Source: a virus. From it: 58,790 bases of DNA. Position 1 is the first letter of the stretch. Every line of letters begins with the position of its first letter. The translations under genes were made by a program, and so were the position numbers. Below, in pieces: positions 33,945 to 42,428 of this stretch. The notes beneath the pieces are model-generated. The model was not told the origin of the DNA, made no database searches, and saw only the letters and a program-made list of their open reading frames with translations. The stretch is taken from positions 1 through 58,790 of the IMG/VR virus record IMGVR_UViG_3300028844_003404; one strand, written 5' to 3'.

Positions 33945-33975
33945 TTTGACTTAAGTAAAAAATCATTTATATTTG
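33945..33975 (+). promoter_or_regulatory. Bacteroidetes-type promoter of gp32 gene
   Basis: TTTG (33945-33948), 19-base spacer, TATATTTG (33968-33975). Both boxes match those of the polymerase promoter, including the AC after TTTG. It is just downstream of a terminator and 42 bases upstream of ATG 34018. Confidence 0.7.
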
Positions 33976-34017
33976 TATAGAATAACAGATAAACATTTAA
34001 AGAAAAAAAGAAAAAAC

Positions 34018-34872
34018 ATGGCAAATGCACTCGACGCAGTACTAGCTCAGTACGACAAAAATGTCACATCTCGTGGTAATGGAGATGGAATGACACAAGA
34101 GCAACGGTTGAAGAAGTACTTCACTACGTACCTACCTAAAGGTACTAAATCTGGCCAATCTAAAATAAGAATACTACCGACGCCCGATGGTTCATCACCA
34201 TTTAAAGAAGTTTGGTTTCACGAGGTTCAAGTAGACGGTAGATGGGTCAAACTATACGACCCAGGTAAAAATGACGGGGAACGCTCTCCATTGACTGAGG
34301 TCTACGAAGAACTCATGTCAACGGGAAAGGAGTCAGATAAAAAACTGGCAATGCAATACCGACCTCGCAAGTTTTACATAGTAAAAGTTGTTGACCGTGA
34401 TAATGAGTCTGACGGGGTTAAATTTTGGAGATTTAAGGATAACTATAAGCAAGAAGGCATCTTGGATAAGATTATCCCAATTTGGAGAGCGAAGGGAGAT
34501 GTCACGGACTCTCAAGAAGGTAGAGACTTGATTGTCGAACTCTCAAAGTCTAAAACTAATTCAGGTATTGAATATACGGTAGTTCAAACTATTATGTACG
34601 ACGACCCGACATCATTAAGTGATGATGCTGATACGATGAAAGAGTGGATGGAAGATGAAATGACATGGTCTGACGTATATGCACAAAGACCTGTAGAGTA
34701 TCTTGAAGCGGTCGCAAGGGGAGAGACGCCTGTTTGGGACTCAGAACTTAAAAAGTTCGTTTATGGAGACAATACTACTGAAACGATTGGTGGTAATGGT
34801 GAAAACACAACAATTAAGGAAGAAAGTGACCCACAGTCGACCACTAAAGTCGATGATAACCTTCCCTTTTAA
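34018..34872 (+). CDS. 32: Single-stranded DNA-binding protein (T4 gp32-like)
   Basis: 284 aa from ATG 34018; the upstream in-frame TTG at 33973 lies inside the promoter box and is rejected. It coats ssDNA during replication and recombination. Gp32 features are the basic N-terminal region with 'KYFTTYLPKGTKSGQSKIRILPTP', the 'FKEVWFHEVQVDG' strand, 'PRKFYIVKVVDRD', and an acidic C-terminal tail ending 'DDNLPF' that would bind partner proteins. The protein has no cysteine at all, so the zinc-binding site of T4 gp32 is absent. It has its own host-type promoter and is followed by a strong hairpin, so it can be expressed apart from uvsX. Confidence 0.93.
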   Translation: MANALDAVLAQYDKNVTSRGNGDGMTQEQRLKKYFTTYLPKGTKSGQSKIRILPTPDGSSPFKEVWFHEVQVDGRWVKLYDPGKNDGERSPLTEVYEELMSTGKESDKKLAMQYRPRKFYIVKVVDRDNESDGVKFWRFKDNYKQEGILDKIIPIWRAKGDVTDSQEGRDLIVELSKSKTNSGIEYTVVQTIMYDDPTSLSDDADTMKEWMEDEMTWSDVYAQRPVEYLEAVARGETPVWDSELKKFVYGDNTTETIGGNGENTTIKEESDPQSTTKVDDNLPF

Positions 34873-34885
34873 AAATTACAAATGT

Positions 34886-34924
34886 TAATGGTGGGGAGGG
34901 TTCTATCCTCCCCACCATTATTTT
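34886..34924 (+). terminator. Strong intrinsic terminator between gp32 and uvsX
   Basis: A perfect 14-bp stem (34886-34899 with 34907-34920), loop GTTCTAT, followed by TTTT. It may let gp32 be made in excess over uvsX by partial read-through. Confidence 0.85.
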
Positions 34925-34936
34925 AATCAAAATAAG

Positions 34937-35941
34937 ATGGCAATTAAAAAGAAAGACTTTAAAGATATTAAGAAGAAATTTTCTTCATCAGCTAAGTTTA
35001 AACCTCAAAAGTTTTATGACTTAGGTACTGATTTCTTAGATGCGGTAGGAGTTCCTGGACCTGCAATGGGTCACCTTAATATGTTTTTAGGTCACTCCGA
35101 CACAGGAAAAACGACAGCACTTGTTAAAGCCGCTGTGGATGCACAAAAAAAAGGTATACTTCCCGTTTTTATAATTACAGAACAAAAGTGGTCTTTTGAG
35201 CACGCAAAACTTATGGGTTTTGAATGTGATGAAGTTGTTGATGAAGAAACAGGTGAGTTAGATTGGGACGGATTTTTCCTATTTAATAACAACTTTGAAT
35301 ACATTGAGCAAATCACTAATTTTATTAATGAATTGTTAGACGCACAGAGTAGTGGAGATTTGGACTACGACTTACTATTTTTGTGGGACTCAGTTGGTTC
35401 AGTTCCATGTAAGATGACATATGACGGTAAAGGTGGTAAACAACACAATGCAGCTGTTTTGGCAGATAAGATAGGTATGGGAATAAACCAAAGAATATCA
35501 GGTTCTCGTAGGTCAGATTCTAAACATGAGAACACACTAGTAATCGTTAACCAACCATGGGTCGAACTTCCTGACAACCCTTTTGGACAACCTAAAATTA
35601 AGGCTAAAGGAGGAGAGGCAATTTGGTTAAACTCATCATTAGTTTTTCTTTTTGGAAATCAAAAGAATGCGGGTACTACAAAAATAACTGCAGTTAAAGA
35701 TAAAAGAAAAGTAAAATTTGCAACTCGGACTAAGGTCTCAGTTATGAAAAACCACATTAATGGTTTAGGATATGAAGACGGTAGAATATTGGTAACGGCT
35801 CACGGTTTTTTACCCGGAAAAGACTCCTCGGAGGAAAAAAAATCCATCGAAAAGTATAAGGGAGAAAACGCTGAGTATTGGAAAGACATTATCGGTACAG
35901 GTAGTGATTTTAAGTTGGAAGAAGAAAGTTTAATCCTTTAA
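34937..35941 (+). CDS. uvsX: UvsX/RecA-family recombinase
   Basis: 334 aa. ATP-dependent strand-exchange protein. Walker A is GHSDTGKT (K58), followed by 'PVFIITEQKWS' where RecA proteins have the catalytic Glu; Walker B-like 'LLFLWDSVGSV' is near residue 150, and the L2 region has 'NQPWVELPDNPFGQPKIKAKGG'. Somewhat shorter than T4 UvsX (391 aa), lacking part of the C-terminal extension. It lies in a recombination/replication block: gp32 just upstream, RNase H just downstream. It would act on ssDNA coated by gp32. Confidence 0.93.
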   Translation: MAIKKKDFKDIKKKFSSSAKFKPQKFYDLGTDFLDAVGVPGPAMGHLNMFLGHSDTGKTTALVKAAVDAQKKGILPVFIITEQKWSFEHAKLMGFECDEVVDEETGELDWDGFFLFNNNFEYIEQITNFINELLDAQSSGDLDYDLLFLWDSVGSVPCKMTYDGKGGKQHNAAVLADKIGMGINQRISGSRRSDSKHENTLVIVNQPWVELPDNPFGQPKIKAKGGEAIWLNSSLVFLFGNQKNAGTTKITAVKDKRKVKFATRTKVSVMKNHINGLGYEDGRILVTAHGFLPGKDSSEEKKSIEKYKGENAEYWKDIIGTGSDFKLEEESLIL

Positions 35942-35951
35942 ATATTTTAGC

Positions 35952-36959
35952 GTGACTAAAGCCTTATTAGTGGATGGAAATAACCTATTTAAGATAGGTT
36001 ATCATGGAGTACGTGAGTATTATCATAAAGGTAATCATATAGGTGCTATATATCACTTTGTTAACACTTTACGTAAATTTATTTCAGAGTACAACTATGA
36101 TAAGGTAATTGTTTTTTGGGATGGAAACGACAACTCTATACAGAGGAAGAAAATTTTTGCAGAATACAAAGAAAATAGAAGGTATAATAGACTTAATGAC
36201 ATTCAAATGCAGTCATTTGAATGGCAACTCAAAAGAGTAAAAGAATATCTTGAGGAAATGTTTATACGTCAGGTTATAGTTGACGGTAATGAATCAGATG
36301 ATATGATAGCCCATTATTGTCATATATCAGAGGATGAAAACAAAACTATATTTTCTGCGGATAAAGACCTAACACAACTAATATCTGAAAAAGTACAAAT
36401 ATATTCTCCGACACAGAAACAAATGATTAAGTACGGGGATAAAGTTAAATTGAAAGATATTTCTATACCCCATCAAAACGTATCTACTTTTAAAATTATA
36501 TCAGGAGATAAGTCCGACAATATTGATGGTATTTACTATTTTGGTGAAAAAACTTTCGTAAAACTTTTCCCTGAGATAGTTGATTCTGTGGTCTCTGTTG
36601 ACGATATTTTAGAGAAAGGTGAAAAATTACACGAAAATGATAAGGATAACAGAGCACTACAAAACCTACTATCTGGCAAAACTAAGAGAGGGGTGTATGG
36701 TGATGAATTTTATGTTATTAATAGGAAACTTGTAGATTTATCAGTACCTTTACTAACTGAAGAAGCAAAAGAATTAGTTGAACTTTATTACTCTGAAGAT
36801 ATTGACCCTGAAGGTAGGGGGTATCAAAATTTGATGAGGATGATGATGGATGATGGAATATTCAAATACCTACCTAAAACTGACAACGCATGGGTTTATT
36901 TTCTTACCCCATTTATGAAACTAACAAGAAAAGAAAAAAGACGATTTAAAAAAAACTAA
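35952..36959 (+). CDS. rnh: RNase H / 5'-3' exonuclease (FEN family, T4 Rnh-like)
   Basis: 335 aa, GTG start at 35952 chosen because the conserved 'ALLVDGNNLF' (D8) begins four residues later and no closer ATG exists. Acidic metal-site motifs of the FEN family follow: 'VIVDGNESDDMIAHYC', 'FSADKDLTQL' and 'ISGDKSDNIDGI' (helix-hairpin-helix region). It removes RNA primers and flaps on the lagging strand. Similar in length to T4 Rnh (305 aa). Ten bases after uvsX, same operon. Confidence 0.92.
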   Translation: MTKALLVDGNNLFKIGYHGVREYYHKGNHIGAIYHFVNTLRKFISEYNYDKVIVFWDGNDNSIQRKKIFAEYKENRRYNRLNDIQMQSFEWQLKRVKEYLEEMFIRQVIVDGNESDDMIAHYCHISEDENKTIFSADKDLTQLISEKVQIYSPTQKQMIKYGDKVKLKDISIPHQNVSTFKIISGDKSDNIDGIYYFGEKTFVKLFPEIVDSVVSVDDILEKGEKLHENDKDNRALQNLLSGKTKRGVYGDEFYVINRKLVDLSVPLLTEEAKELVELYYSEDIDPEGRGYQNLMRMMMDDGIFKYLPKTDNAWVYFLTPFMKLTRKEKRRFKKN

Positions 36960-36978
36960 CTTAAAAAAAAATTAAAAA

Positions 36979-37434
36979 ATGAGTAAGGAAAAAAGTGAAA
37001 TGACTAAAATGGAGTTTCTTCTAACTCTTAATGATAACATCATTGTTCAGAGATATTATAATGTTAAAGGTTATAACAAAAACGCGAAAAATAGTTTTGA
37101 GTTGTACGAGACAGTCATGGGGATTCAGGAGGAGATTCATAACGACCTCAAAATGAAATCTATAACCTATATGTTAGACAACGAGTATCAAATTGCTGCT
37201 GACCCAAAAATTATGGAGACATCAATGACGGACGAAGCAGAAGATTTCAACGTATACATTAAACTAAATGAGGATGTAATATATCACCGCATTTGGGACG
37301 GAAAAGTATACCCACCCAAAGTAAGATATACTGTTGATGTAAGACCTCATTTGAAGTCTGTACTAAAGGCATTAACTAATGTTTTTTCTACTGACAAATT
37401 GACATACGAAATCGCTGGATATAACTTAGTTTGA
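36979..37434 (+). CDS. Conserved replication-block protein, unknown
   Basis: 151 aa, not recognised. Mixed alpha/beta with 'MEFLLTLNDNIIVQRYYNVKGYN' at the start and 'DVRPHLKSVLKALTNVFS' near the end. It sits between RNase H and the replicative helicase; in T4 this niche is near the helicase loader (gene 59), but I see no motif that ties it to gp59. The leader is A-rich (TTAAAAAAAAATTAAAAA). Confidence 0.7.
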   Translation: MSKEKSEMTKMEFLLTLNDNIIVQRYYNVKGYNKNAKNSFELYETVMGIQEEIHNDLKMKSITYMLDNEYQIAADPKIMETSMTDEAEDFNVYIKLNEDVIYHRIWDGKVYPPKVRYTVDVRPHLKSVLKALTNVFSTDKLTYEIAGYNLV

Positions 37435-37436
37435 TT

Positions 37437-37444
37437 ATATTTAT
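37437..37444 (+). promoter_or_regulatory. ATATTTAT motif upstream of gp41
   Basis: ATATTTAT just after the preceding stop, 29 bases before ATG 37474. If this is a late promoter element, its presence before a replication helicase is unexpected. Confidence 0.35.
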
Positions 37445-37473
37445 TAAGACACGTATTTTAAAAACTGATAAAC

Positions 37474-38850
37474 ATGTCGAAGGAAAAAAATTTTGGTTAT
37501 CTCGGAAACACATTTCAAAATCAACTACTTAATAACATCGTTCTTTATAAGGACTTTGCGGCTTCTATTGTTGATGTAATTGAACCGAAATATTTTGACA
37601 ATCAGTACTTTAAACTCATTATGCAAATTATTAAGGAGTATTACATAAAATATGAACATACCCCTTCTTATAACACTCTAGAACAACTTATTAAGTCTGA
37701 AGTGTCCTCACCCATGGCTCAAAAGATGGTTTTGGATATGGTTGAACAAATCAAAGAAGCCCCATCGGAGGGTGAAAGTTTTGTGCAAGAAAAAGCTTTA
37801 AAATTCTGTAAACAACAAGAACTACAAAAGGTTATGGGTAAAGCTCAAAAAATCATTGATAAAGGTGATTTTGAGAGTTACGACCACCTTGAGGAGATGG
37901 TTCGAGAAGCCTTACAAGTTGGAGAAGTTGACACAGGAACGGCTGATGTATTTGCTAACCTTGACAACGTATTAGAAGAGGATTTTAGACACCCAATTCC
38001 TATGGGGATAGACGGTATTGATAATCTTTTAAAAGGTGGAATTGCAAAGGGAGAATTAGGTGTAATCCTCGCACCTACTGGTGTAGGAAAATCCACACTG
38101 TTGACCAAGATTAGTAACCACGCATTTAATTTAGGATATAACGTACTTCAGATATTCTTTGAGGATAACCCTAAAATTATACAAAGAAAACATTTTACGT
38201 TATGGACTGAAATTGCCCCTGATTTATTGTCTTTACATAAAGACAAAGTCATGGACAAAATTAAAGATATTCGTGAAAACGCACCAAATAAGTTAATCTT
38301 AAAGAAACTTCCATCAGATACACTTACTATGAATCAGATTAAAAATCAAATTCGTAAGATGACTGCGGAAGGTAATAAAGTTGATATGGTGGTGTTAGAT
38401 TATATTGATTGTGTGGTTCCTGATAAAAACTTAGGTGATGAGTGGAAAAGCGAGGGTTCAGTAATGAGAGGATTTGAGGCTATGTGTCATGAATTAGATT
38501 TGGTAGGATGGACAGCAACTCAAGGTAACAGAAGTTCGATATCTTCTGAGGTAGTCACCACTGACCAAATGGGAGGGTCGATTAAGAAAGCACAAGTAGG
38601 TCACGTAATTATATCTGTTGCAAAATCCTTACAACAAAAAGAAATGAATTTAGCCACAATCGCTATCACTAAGTCAAGGATTGGAAAAGACGGGGTTGTG
38701 TTTGAAAATTGTAAATTTGATAACGAGATGTTAGTTATAGATACTGAACAGAGTGTAACCTTCTTAGGTTTGGAAGAACAAAAAGAAGAGAACAACAGGA
38801 AACGAATTAAAGAACTTTTGGATAGAAAAAAACAAAAGGAGAGTAATTAA
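37474..38850 (+). CDS. 41: Replicative DNA helicase (DnaB/T4 gp41-like)
   Basis: 458 aa. N-terminal helical domain (residues 1-150), then the RecA-like motor: 'GGIAKGELGVILAPTGVGKST' with the Walker A Lys near residue 208, 'VLQIFFEDNP', Walker B 'DMVVLDYIDCV', and 'GWTATQGNRSS'. Length is close to T4 gp41 (475 aa). It forms the hexameric 5'-3' helicase at the phage fork, working with the polymerase at 3386. Followed after 23 bases by nrdB. No primase gene is recognised in the window. Confidence 0.95.
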   Translation: MSKEKNFGYLGNTFQNQLLNNIVLYKDFAASIVDVIEPKYFDNQYFKLIMQIIKEYYIKYEHTPSYNTLEQLIKSEVSSPMAQKMVLDMVEQIKEAPSEGESFVQEKALKFCKQQELQKVMGKAQKIIDKGDFESYDHLEEMVREALQVGEVDTGTADVFANLDNVLEEDFRHPIPMGIDGIDNLLKGGIAKGELGVILAPTGVGKSTLLTKISNHAFNLGYNVLQIFFEDNPKIIQRKHFTLWTEIAPDLLSLHKDKVMDKIKDIRENAPNKLILKKLPSDTLTMNQIKNQIRKMTAEGNKVDMVVLDYIDCVVPDKNLGDEWKSEGSVMRGFEAMCHELDLVGWTATQGNRSSISSEVVTTDQMGGSIKKAQVGHVIISVAKSLQQKEMNLATIAITKSRIGKDGVVFENCKFDNEMLVIDTEQSVTFLGLEEQKEENNRKRIKELLDRKKQKESN

Positions 38851-38873
38851 TAAACCTTAAAATTATTATAAAA

Positions 38874-40154
38874 ATGGAAAGTTTAATGGATAAAATTGAT
38901 AGAGATATACGCTATGTCGTAAAAAGAAGTGGAGATAAAGTACCATTTCATTCTGAAAAAATTGAGAAAGCGGTTATAAAGGCGATGAAAAGTATCGACA
39001 TGATAGATGAAAATATGGCTGAAAAAATTGCTAGAATAACCACTAAGGCAATTTTTAGGAACAATAAAGAACACGTTCCTCATGTTGATGAAATACACGA
39101 TATGGTGGAAAATAAATTAATGGATAACGGTTTGAATGACGTTGCGAAAGAGTATATCATTTACCGTTCAAAAAGCAGACCCAACATCTTTTCTAAAAGA
39201 ACAAATCTAAAACCATATGACTACCCTAACCTTAATGAATATGTAGACGCAATAAGACATTCATATTGGGTTCATACTGAATTTAATTTCACGTCTGATA
39301 TACAAGACTATAAAGTTCATTTAAATGAAAAAGAAAAATCTGCGGTTGAAAGGGCTATGTTAGCAATATCTCAAATAGAAATCGCAGTTAAAACATTTTG
39401 GGGTGACATATACAAAAGAATGCCTAAACCTGAGATTGGGAGTGTAGGGGCTACTTTTGCAGAATCGGAGGTTAGACATGCCGACGCTTATTCACACCTA
39501 ATACAACTTTTAGGTTTAAATAGAAAATTTGAAAATTTACTTGAAGTACCTGCAATTAGAAGAAGAATTAAATATTTAGAAAAATCTATTACTAACTCAA
39601 AAGCGGTAGAGAATAAAGAATATTTCGAATCAATTGTACTGTTCTCGATGTTTATTGAAAACGTATCATTATTCTCACAATTTCTAGTTATTATGTCATT
39701 TAATAAACATAAAAACAAATTAAAAGGAATTAGTAATGCGGTTGAGGCAACATCAAAAGAAGAAAATATTCACGCTGAATTTGGATTTGAGTTGGTTAAC
39801 TTAATTAAACAAGAGAATCCTGATTGGTGGACACAGGAATTAGTGGAGGACTTAATAATCTCAACTCACGAAGCGTATGAAGCTGAGCAAGAAGTGATAA
39901 ATTGGATTTTCGAAGAAGGAGATTTAGAATTCCTCACTAAAAAACAAACATTGGAGTTTATTAAACACAGATTTAATGTATCTTTAAATTCAATTGGTAT
40001 TGATAGTATCTTTGAAGTTAATGAGACAATATTAGAAACCACGGAATGGTTTGACGATGAGATTTTAACTACAAAACACACAGATTTCTTTAATAAAAGA
40101 AGTATTAATTATAGTAAAAAATCAAAATCAATTACATCAAACGATTTATTTTAA
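38874..40154 (+). CDS. nrdB: Ribonucleotide reductase small subunit with N-terminal ATP-cone
   Basis: 426 aa. Residues ~10-100 are an ATP-cone ('YVVKRSGDKVPFHSEKIEKAVIKAMK...HVDEIHDMVE'), the allosteric on/off module normally on NrdA. Residues ~110-415 are the metal-binding ferritin-like subunit: candidate ligands E136, E199, H202 (E-V-R-H), E262, E297 and H300, with Tyr206 at the position of the E. coli radical tyrosine Y122. The C-terminus is hydrophobic (SNDLF), fitting the NrdA docking tail. ATP-cones fused to NrdB are known from Bacteroidetes such as Leeuwenhoekiella blandensis. The partner NrdA, 16 bases downstream, lacks the cone, so control of the enzyme has moved to the small subunit. 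Confidence 0.95.
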   Translation: MESLMDKIDRDIRYVVKRSGDKVPFHSEKIEKAVIKAMKSIDMIDENMAEKIARITTKAIFRNNKEHVPHVDEIHDMVENKLMDNGLNDVAKEYIIYRSKSRPNIFSKRTNLKPYDYPNLNEYVDAIRHSYWVHTEFNFTSDIQDYKVHLNEKEKSAVERAMLAISQIEIAVKTFWGDIYKRMPKPEIGSVGATFAESEVRHADAYSHLIQLLGLNRKFENLLEVPAIRRRIKYLEKSITNSKAVENKEYFESIVLFSMFIENVSLFSQFLVIMSFNKHKNKLKGISNAVEATSKEENIHAEFGFELVNLIKQENPDWWTQELVEDLIISTHEAYEAEQEVINWIFEEGDLEFLTKKQTLEFIKHRFNVSLNSIGIDSIFEVNETILETTEWFDDEILTTKHTDFFNKRSINYSKKSKSITSNDLF

Positions 40155-40170
40155 AACGATATAACTAAAA

Positions 40171-41877
40171 ATGAAAAATAGAGAAAATTTTGATTGGATA
40201 AACGAGGAGTCCATTACCTTTCTTCGTAGAGGGTATCTTAGTGATGGAGAAGAGGCGTTAGATAGAATTCGCACTATAGCTAATCATGCTGAGAAAATAT
40301 TAGGAATCGAAGGGTTCGCGGATAAATTTTATGACTATATGGGTCGAGGATGGTATTCACTATCTTCACCTGTTTGGGCTAATTTTGGTAAAAAAAGAGG
40401 TCTACCTGTCAGTTGTTTCGGGTCAAATATAGGTGATAATATAGAATCAATATTATATACACAAGCAGAAGTAGGTGAAATGAGTAAAATGGGTGGAGGT
40501 ACCTCAGGTTACTTTGGTAATATTAGAGCAAGAGGTGCTGAGATTACAGATAATGGACACGCGCCAGGTTCAGTTCATTTTATGAACTTATTCGAAAGTG
40601 TTGTTGATAATATCTCACAGGGGTCTACTAGAAGAGGTAGATTTTCTCCATATTTACCTGTAGAACATCCAGATATTATGGAATTTTTAGAAATTGGAAC
40701 TGAAGGTTTTCCTATTCAGGACTTAACACATGCAGTTAGTGTTACTGATGAGTTTATGAATGATATGATAGGTGGTGATAATGAAAAAAGGGCAATTTGG
40801 GCTAAAGTAATACAAAGAAGGGGGGAGATTGGTTATCCTTATATTATGTTTAACGATACTATGAATAATAAGGCACCTGAAGTTTATAGAGATAAAGGTG
40901 CTAAAATTTATAATTCTAACCTTTGTTCAGAAATTGCTTTACACAACTCAGATGAGGAATCATTCGTATGTGTTCTTTCATCTATGAATGTACTTCACTA
41001 TGATGAGTGGAAAGATACTGACGCAGTTGAGACGATGACTTTCTTTTTAGACGCGGTTGTAAGCGAATTTTTAACAAAAATTGAAAATATTAGAGACGAT
41101 GGTACTATAGAAGGTAAAAGAGGGTTCTTTTATTTGGAAAAGGCTTATAACTTCGCAAAAAGACAAAGAGCTTTAGGTTTAGGTGTTTTAGGGTGGCACT
41201 CACTATTACAATCTAAAAATTTAGCGTTTGACACTAAAGAAAGTGCTAAACTTAATGTGGAAGTTTTTAAATTGATAAAAGAAAAGTCATACAAAGCATC
41301 GGAAGATTTGGCTAATATTTTTGGAGAACCTGATTATCTTGAAGGTTATGGTAGAAGAAATGTCACTCTAAACGCAATTGCACCTACTACCTCATCGGCT
41401 TTTATTTTAGGACAAGTATCACAATCAATAGAACCTATATGGTCTAATTGTTATGTTAAAGATGTTGCTAAATTAAAAGTTACTATTAAAAATCCAGTAC
41501 TTAAAAAACTCCTACAAGAGTTAGGTAAAGATACTAAACAAGTGTGGGATAGTATTAAGAAAAAAGATGGCTCAGCTCAACACTTAGATTTTCTAAGTAC
41601 AGAACAGAAAGATGTATTTAGAACATTTGCTGAAATAAACCAAGCATCTATAATTAATCAAGCGGCTATCAGACAAGATTATATCGACCAATCACAGTCA
41701 TTAAATTTAATGGTTTCACCTGATATGCCAACAAAAGACGTTAATAAACTTTTAATTGACGCTTGGAAATTAGGAGTAAAAACACTGTACTATCAACACT
41801 CGATGAATTCCGCTCAGGCTTTCGCAAGGAAAAAATTAAACCTCAACGATTTACAATGTGTTGCTTGTGAAGGATAA
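40171..41877 (+). CDS. nrdA: Class I ribonucleotide reductase large subunit
   Basis: 568 aa, short because the usual N-terminal ATP-cone is missing. Catalytic residues are visible: N250, C252 and E254 (NLCSE; thiyl radical Cys252), the reducing pair C82 (PVSCF) and C267 (VCVLSS), the radical-transfer tyrosines Y540-Y541, and the C-terminal redox pair in CVACEG (C563, C566). It makes deoxynucleotides from ribonucleotides for phage DNA synthesis with NrdB. No intein or intron interrupts it, unlike many phage nrdA genes. A terminator follows seven bases after the stop. Confidence 0.97.
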   Translation: MKNRENFDWINEESITFLRRGYLSDGEEALDRIRTIANHAEKILGIEGFADKFYDYMGRGWYSLSSPVWANFGKKRGLPVSCFGSNIGDNIESILYTQAEVGEMSKMGGGTSGYFGNIRARGAEITDNGHAPGSVHFMNLFESVVDNISQGSTRRGRFSPYLPVEHPDIMEFLEIGTEGFPIQDLTHAVSVTDEFMNDMIGGDNEKRAIWAKVIQRRGEIGYPYIMFNDTMNNKAPEVYRDKGAKIYNSNLCSEIALHNSDEESFVCVLSSMNVLHYDEWKDTDAVETMTFFLDAVVSEFLTKIENIRDDGTIEGKRGFFYLEKAYNFAKRQRALGLGVLGWHSLLQSKNLAFDTKESAKLNVEVFKLIKEKSYKASEDLANIFGEPDYLEGYGRRNVTLNAIAPTTSSAFILGQVSQSIEPIWSNCYVKDVAKLKVTIKNPVLKKLLQELGKDTKQVWDSIKKKDGSAQHLDFLSTEQKDVFRTFAEINQASIINQAAIRQDYIDQSQSLNLMVSPDMPTKDVNKLLIDAWKLGVKTLYYQHSMNSAQAFARKKLNLNDLQCVACEG

Positions 41878-41883
41878 TAAAAT

Positions 41884-41913
41884 AAAACCCATCTAAAAAG
41901 GTGGGTTTTTTTT
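41884..41913 (+). terminator. Intrinsic terminator after nrdA
   Basis: Stem AAAACCCATC with GGTGGGTTTT (41884-41893 and 41900-41909, one T-G pair), loop TAAAAA, T-run to 41913. Confidence 0.88.
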
Positions 41914-41931
41914 ATAAAAATATTATATCGA

Positions 41932-41939
41932 ATATTTAT
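41932..41939 (+). promoter_or_regulatory. ATATTTAT candidate phage promoter, gp25 operon
   Basis: ATATTTAT ends four bases before ATG 41944, directly after the nrdA terminator. Transcription start would coincide with the start codon, implying a leaderless mRNA. Confidence 0.5.
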
Positions 41940-41943
41940 TGTT

Positions 41944-42423
41944 ATGGCAATAAATAAATCATACGGTATAAAATTTCCATTTTCTAAAAGTGTTAATGGT
42001 AATTATCTCACTCGGACAAAAACTGCGGAAGAGGAGATAAGAACGGATTTATTACATTTAATATTAACAAGGAAAGGTAGTAGATACTACTTACCTGACT
42101 TTGGGACTAGAATTTATGAGTTTATTTTTGAACCAATGGACGGTCCGACATTTGACGCGATAAAATCAGATATACAAACATCTGTTGATAAATATATACC
42201 TAATTTACAGATTAATGATATATCAATATCTCCTTATAGTGAAGATGATAGAAATGTTGCGGGTACTCTAAACACCGAAGACCAAAACTCTGAATATGAA
42301 ATGTTTGATATTTTTAGGACAGCGGGTGAAGGGGTAGATGAATATACTGCGAAAGTAAAAATAGACTATTCTATTAAAGATACTACATTTGAAAGTAGAG
42401 ATTTTATAATAATTAATATTTAA
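41944..42423 (+). CDS. 25: Baseplate wedge protein, gp25-like
   Basis: 159 aa. 'YGIKFPFSKS', 'EEIRTDLLHLILTRKGSRYYLPDFGTRIYEFIFEP' and 'DKYIPNLQINDISI' are the hallmarks of the gp25/lysozyme-like wedge family, which anchors the sheath to the baseplate. Slightly longer than T4 gp25 (132 aa) owing to a polar insertion near residues 95-120. Gene 6 follows five bases after the stop, giving the conserved 25-6 order. Confidence 0.95.
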   Translation: MAINKSYGIKFPFSKSVNGNYLTRTKTAEEEIRTDLLHLILTRKGSRYYLPDFGTRIYEFIFEPMDGPTFDAIKSDIQTSVDKYIPNLQINDISISPYSEDDRNVAGTLNTEDQNSEYEMFDIFRTAGEGVDEYTAKVKIDYSIKDTTFESRDFIIINI

Positions 42424-42428
42424 ATTAT

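Noticed and set aside
33973-34017. Upstream TTG start of gp32 giving 15 extra residues
   Set aside because: The codon overlaps the -7 promoter element; ATG 34018 follows an A-rich leader typical of this genome.
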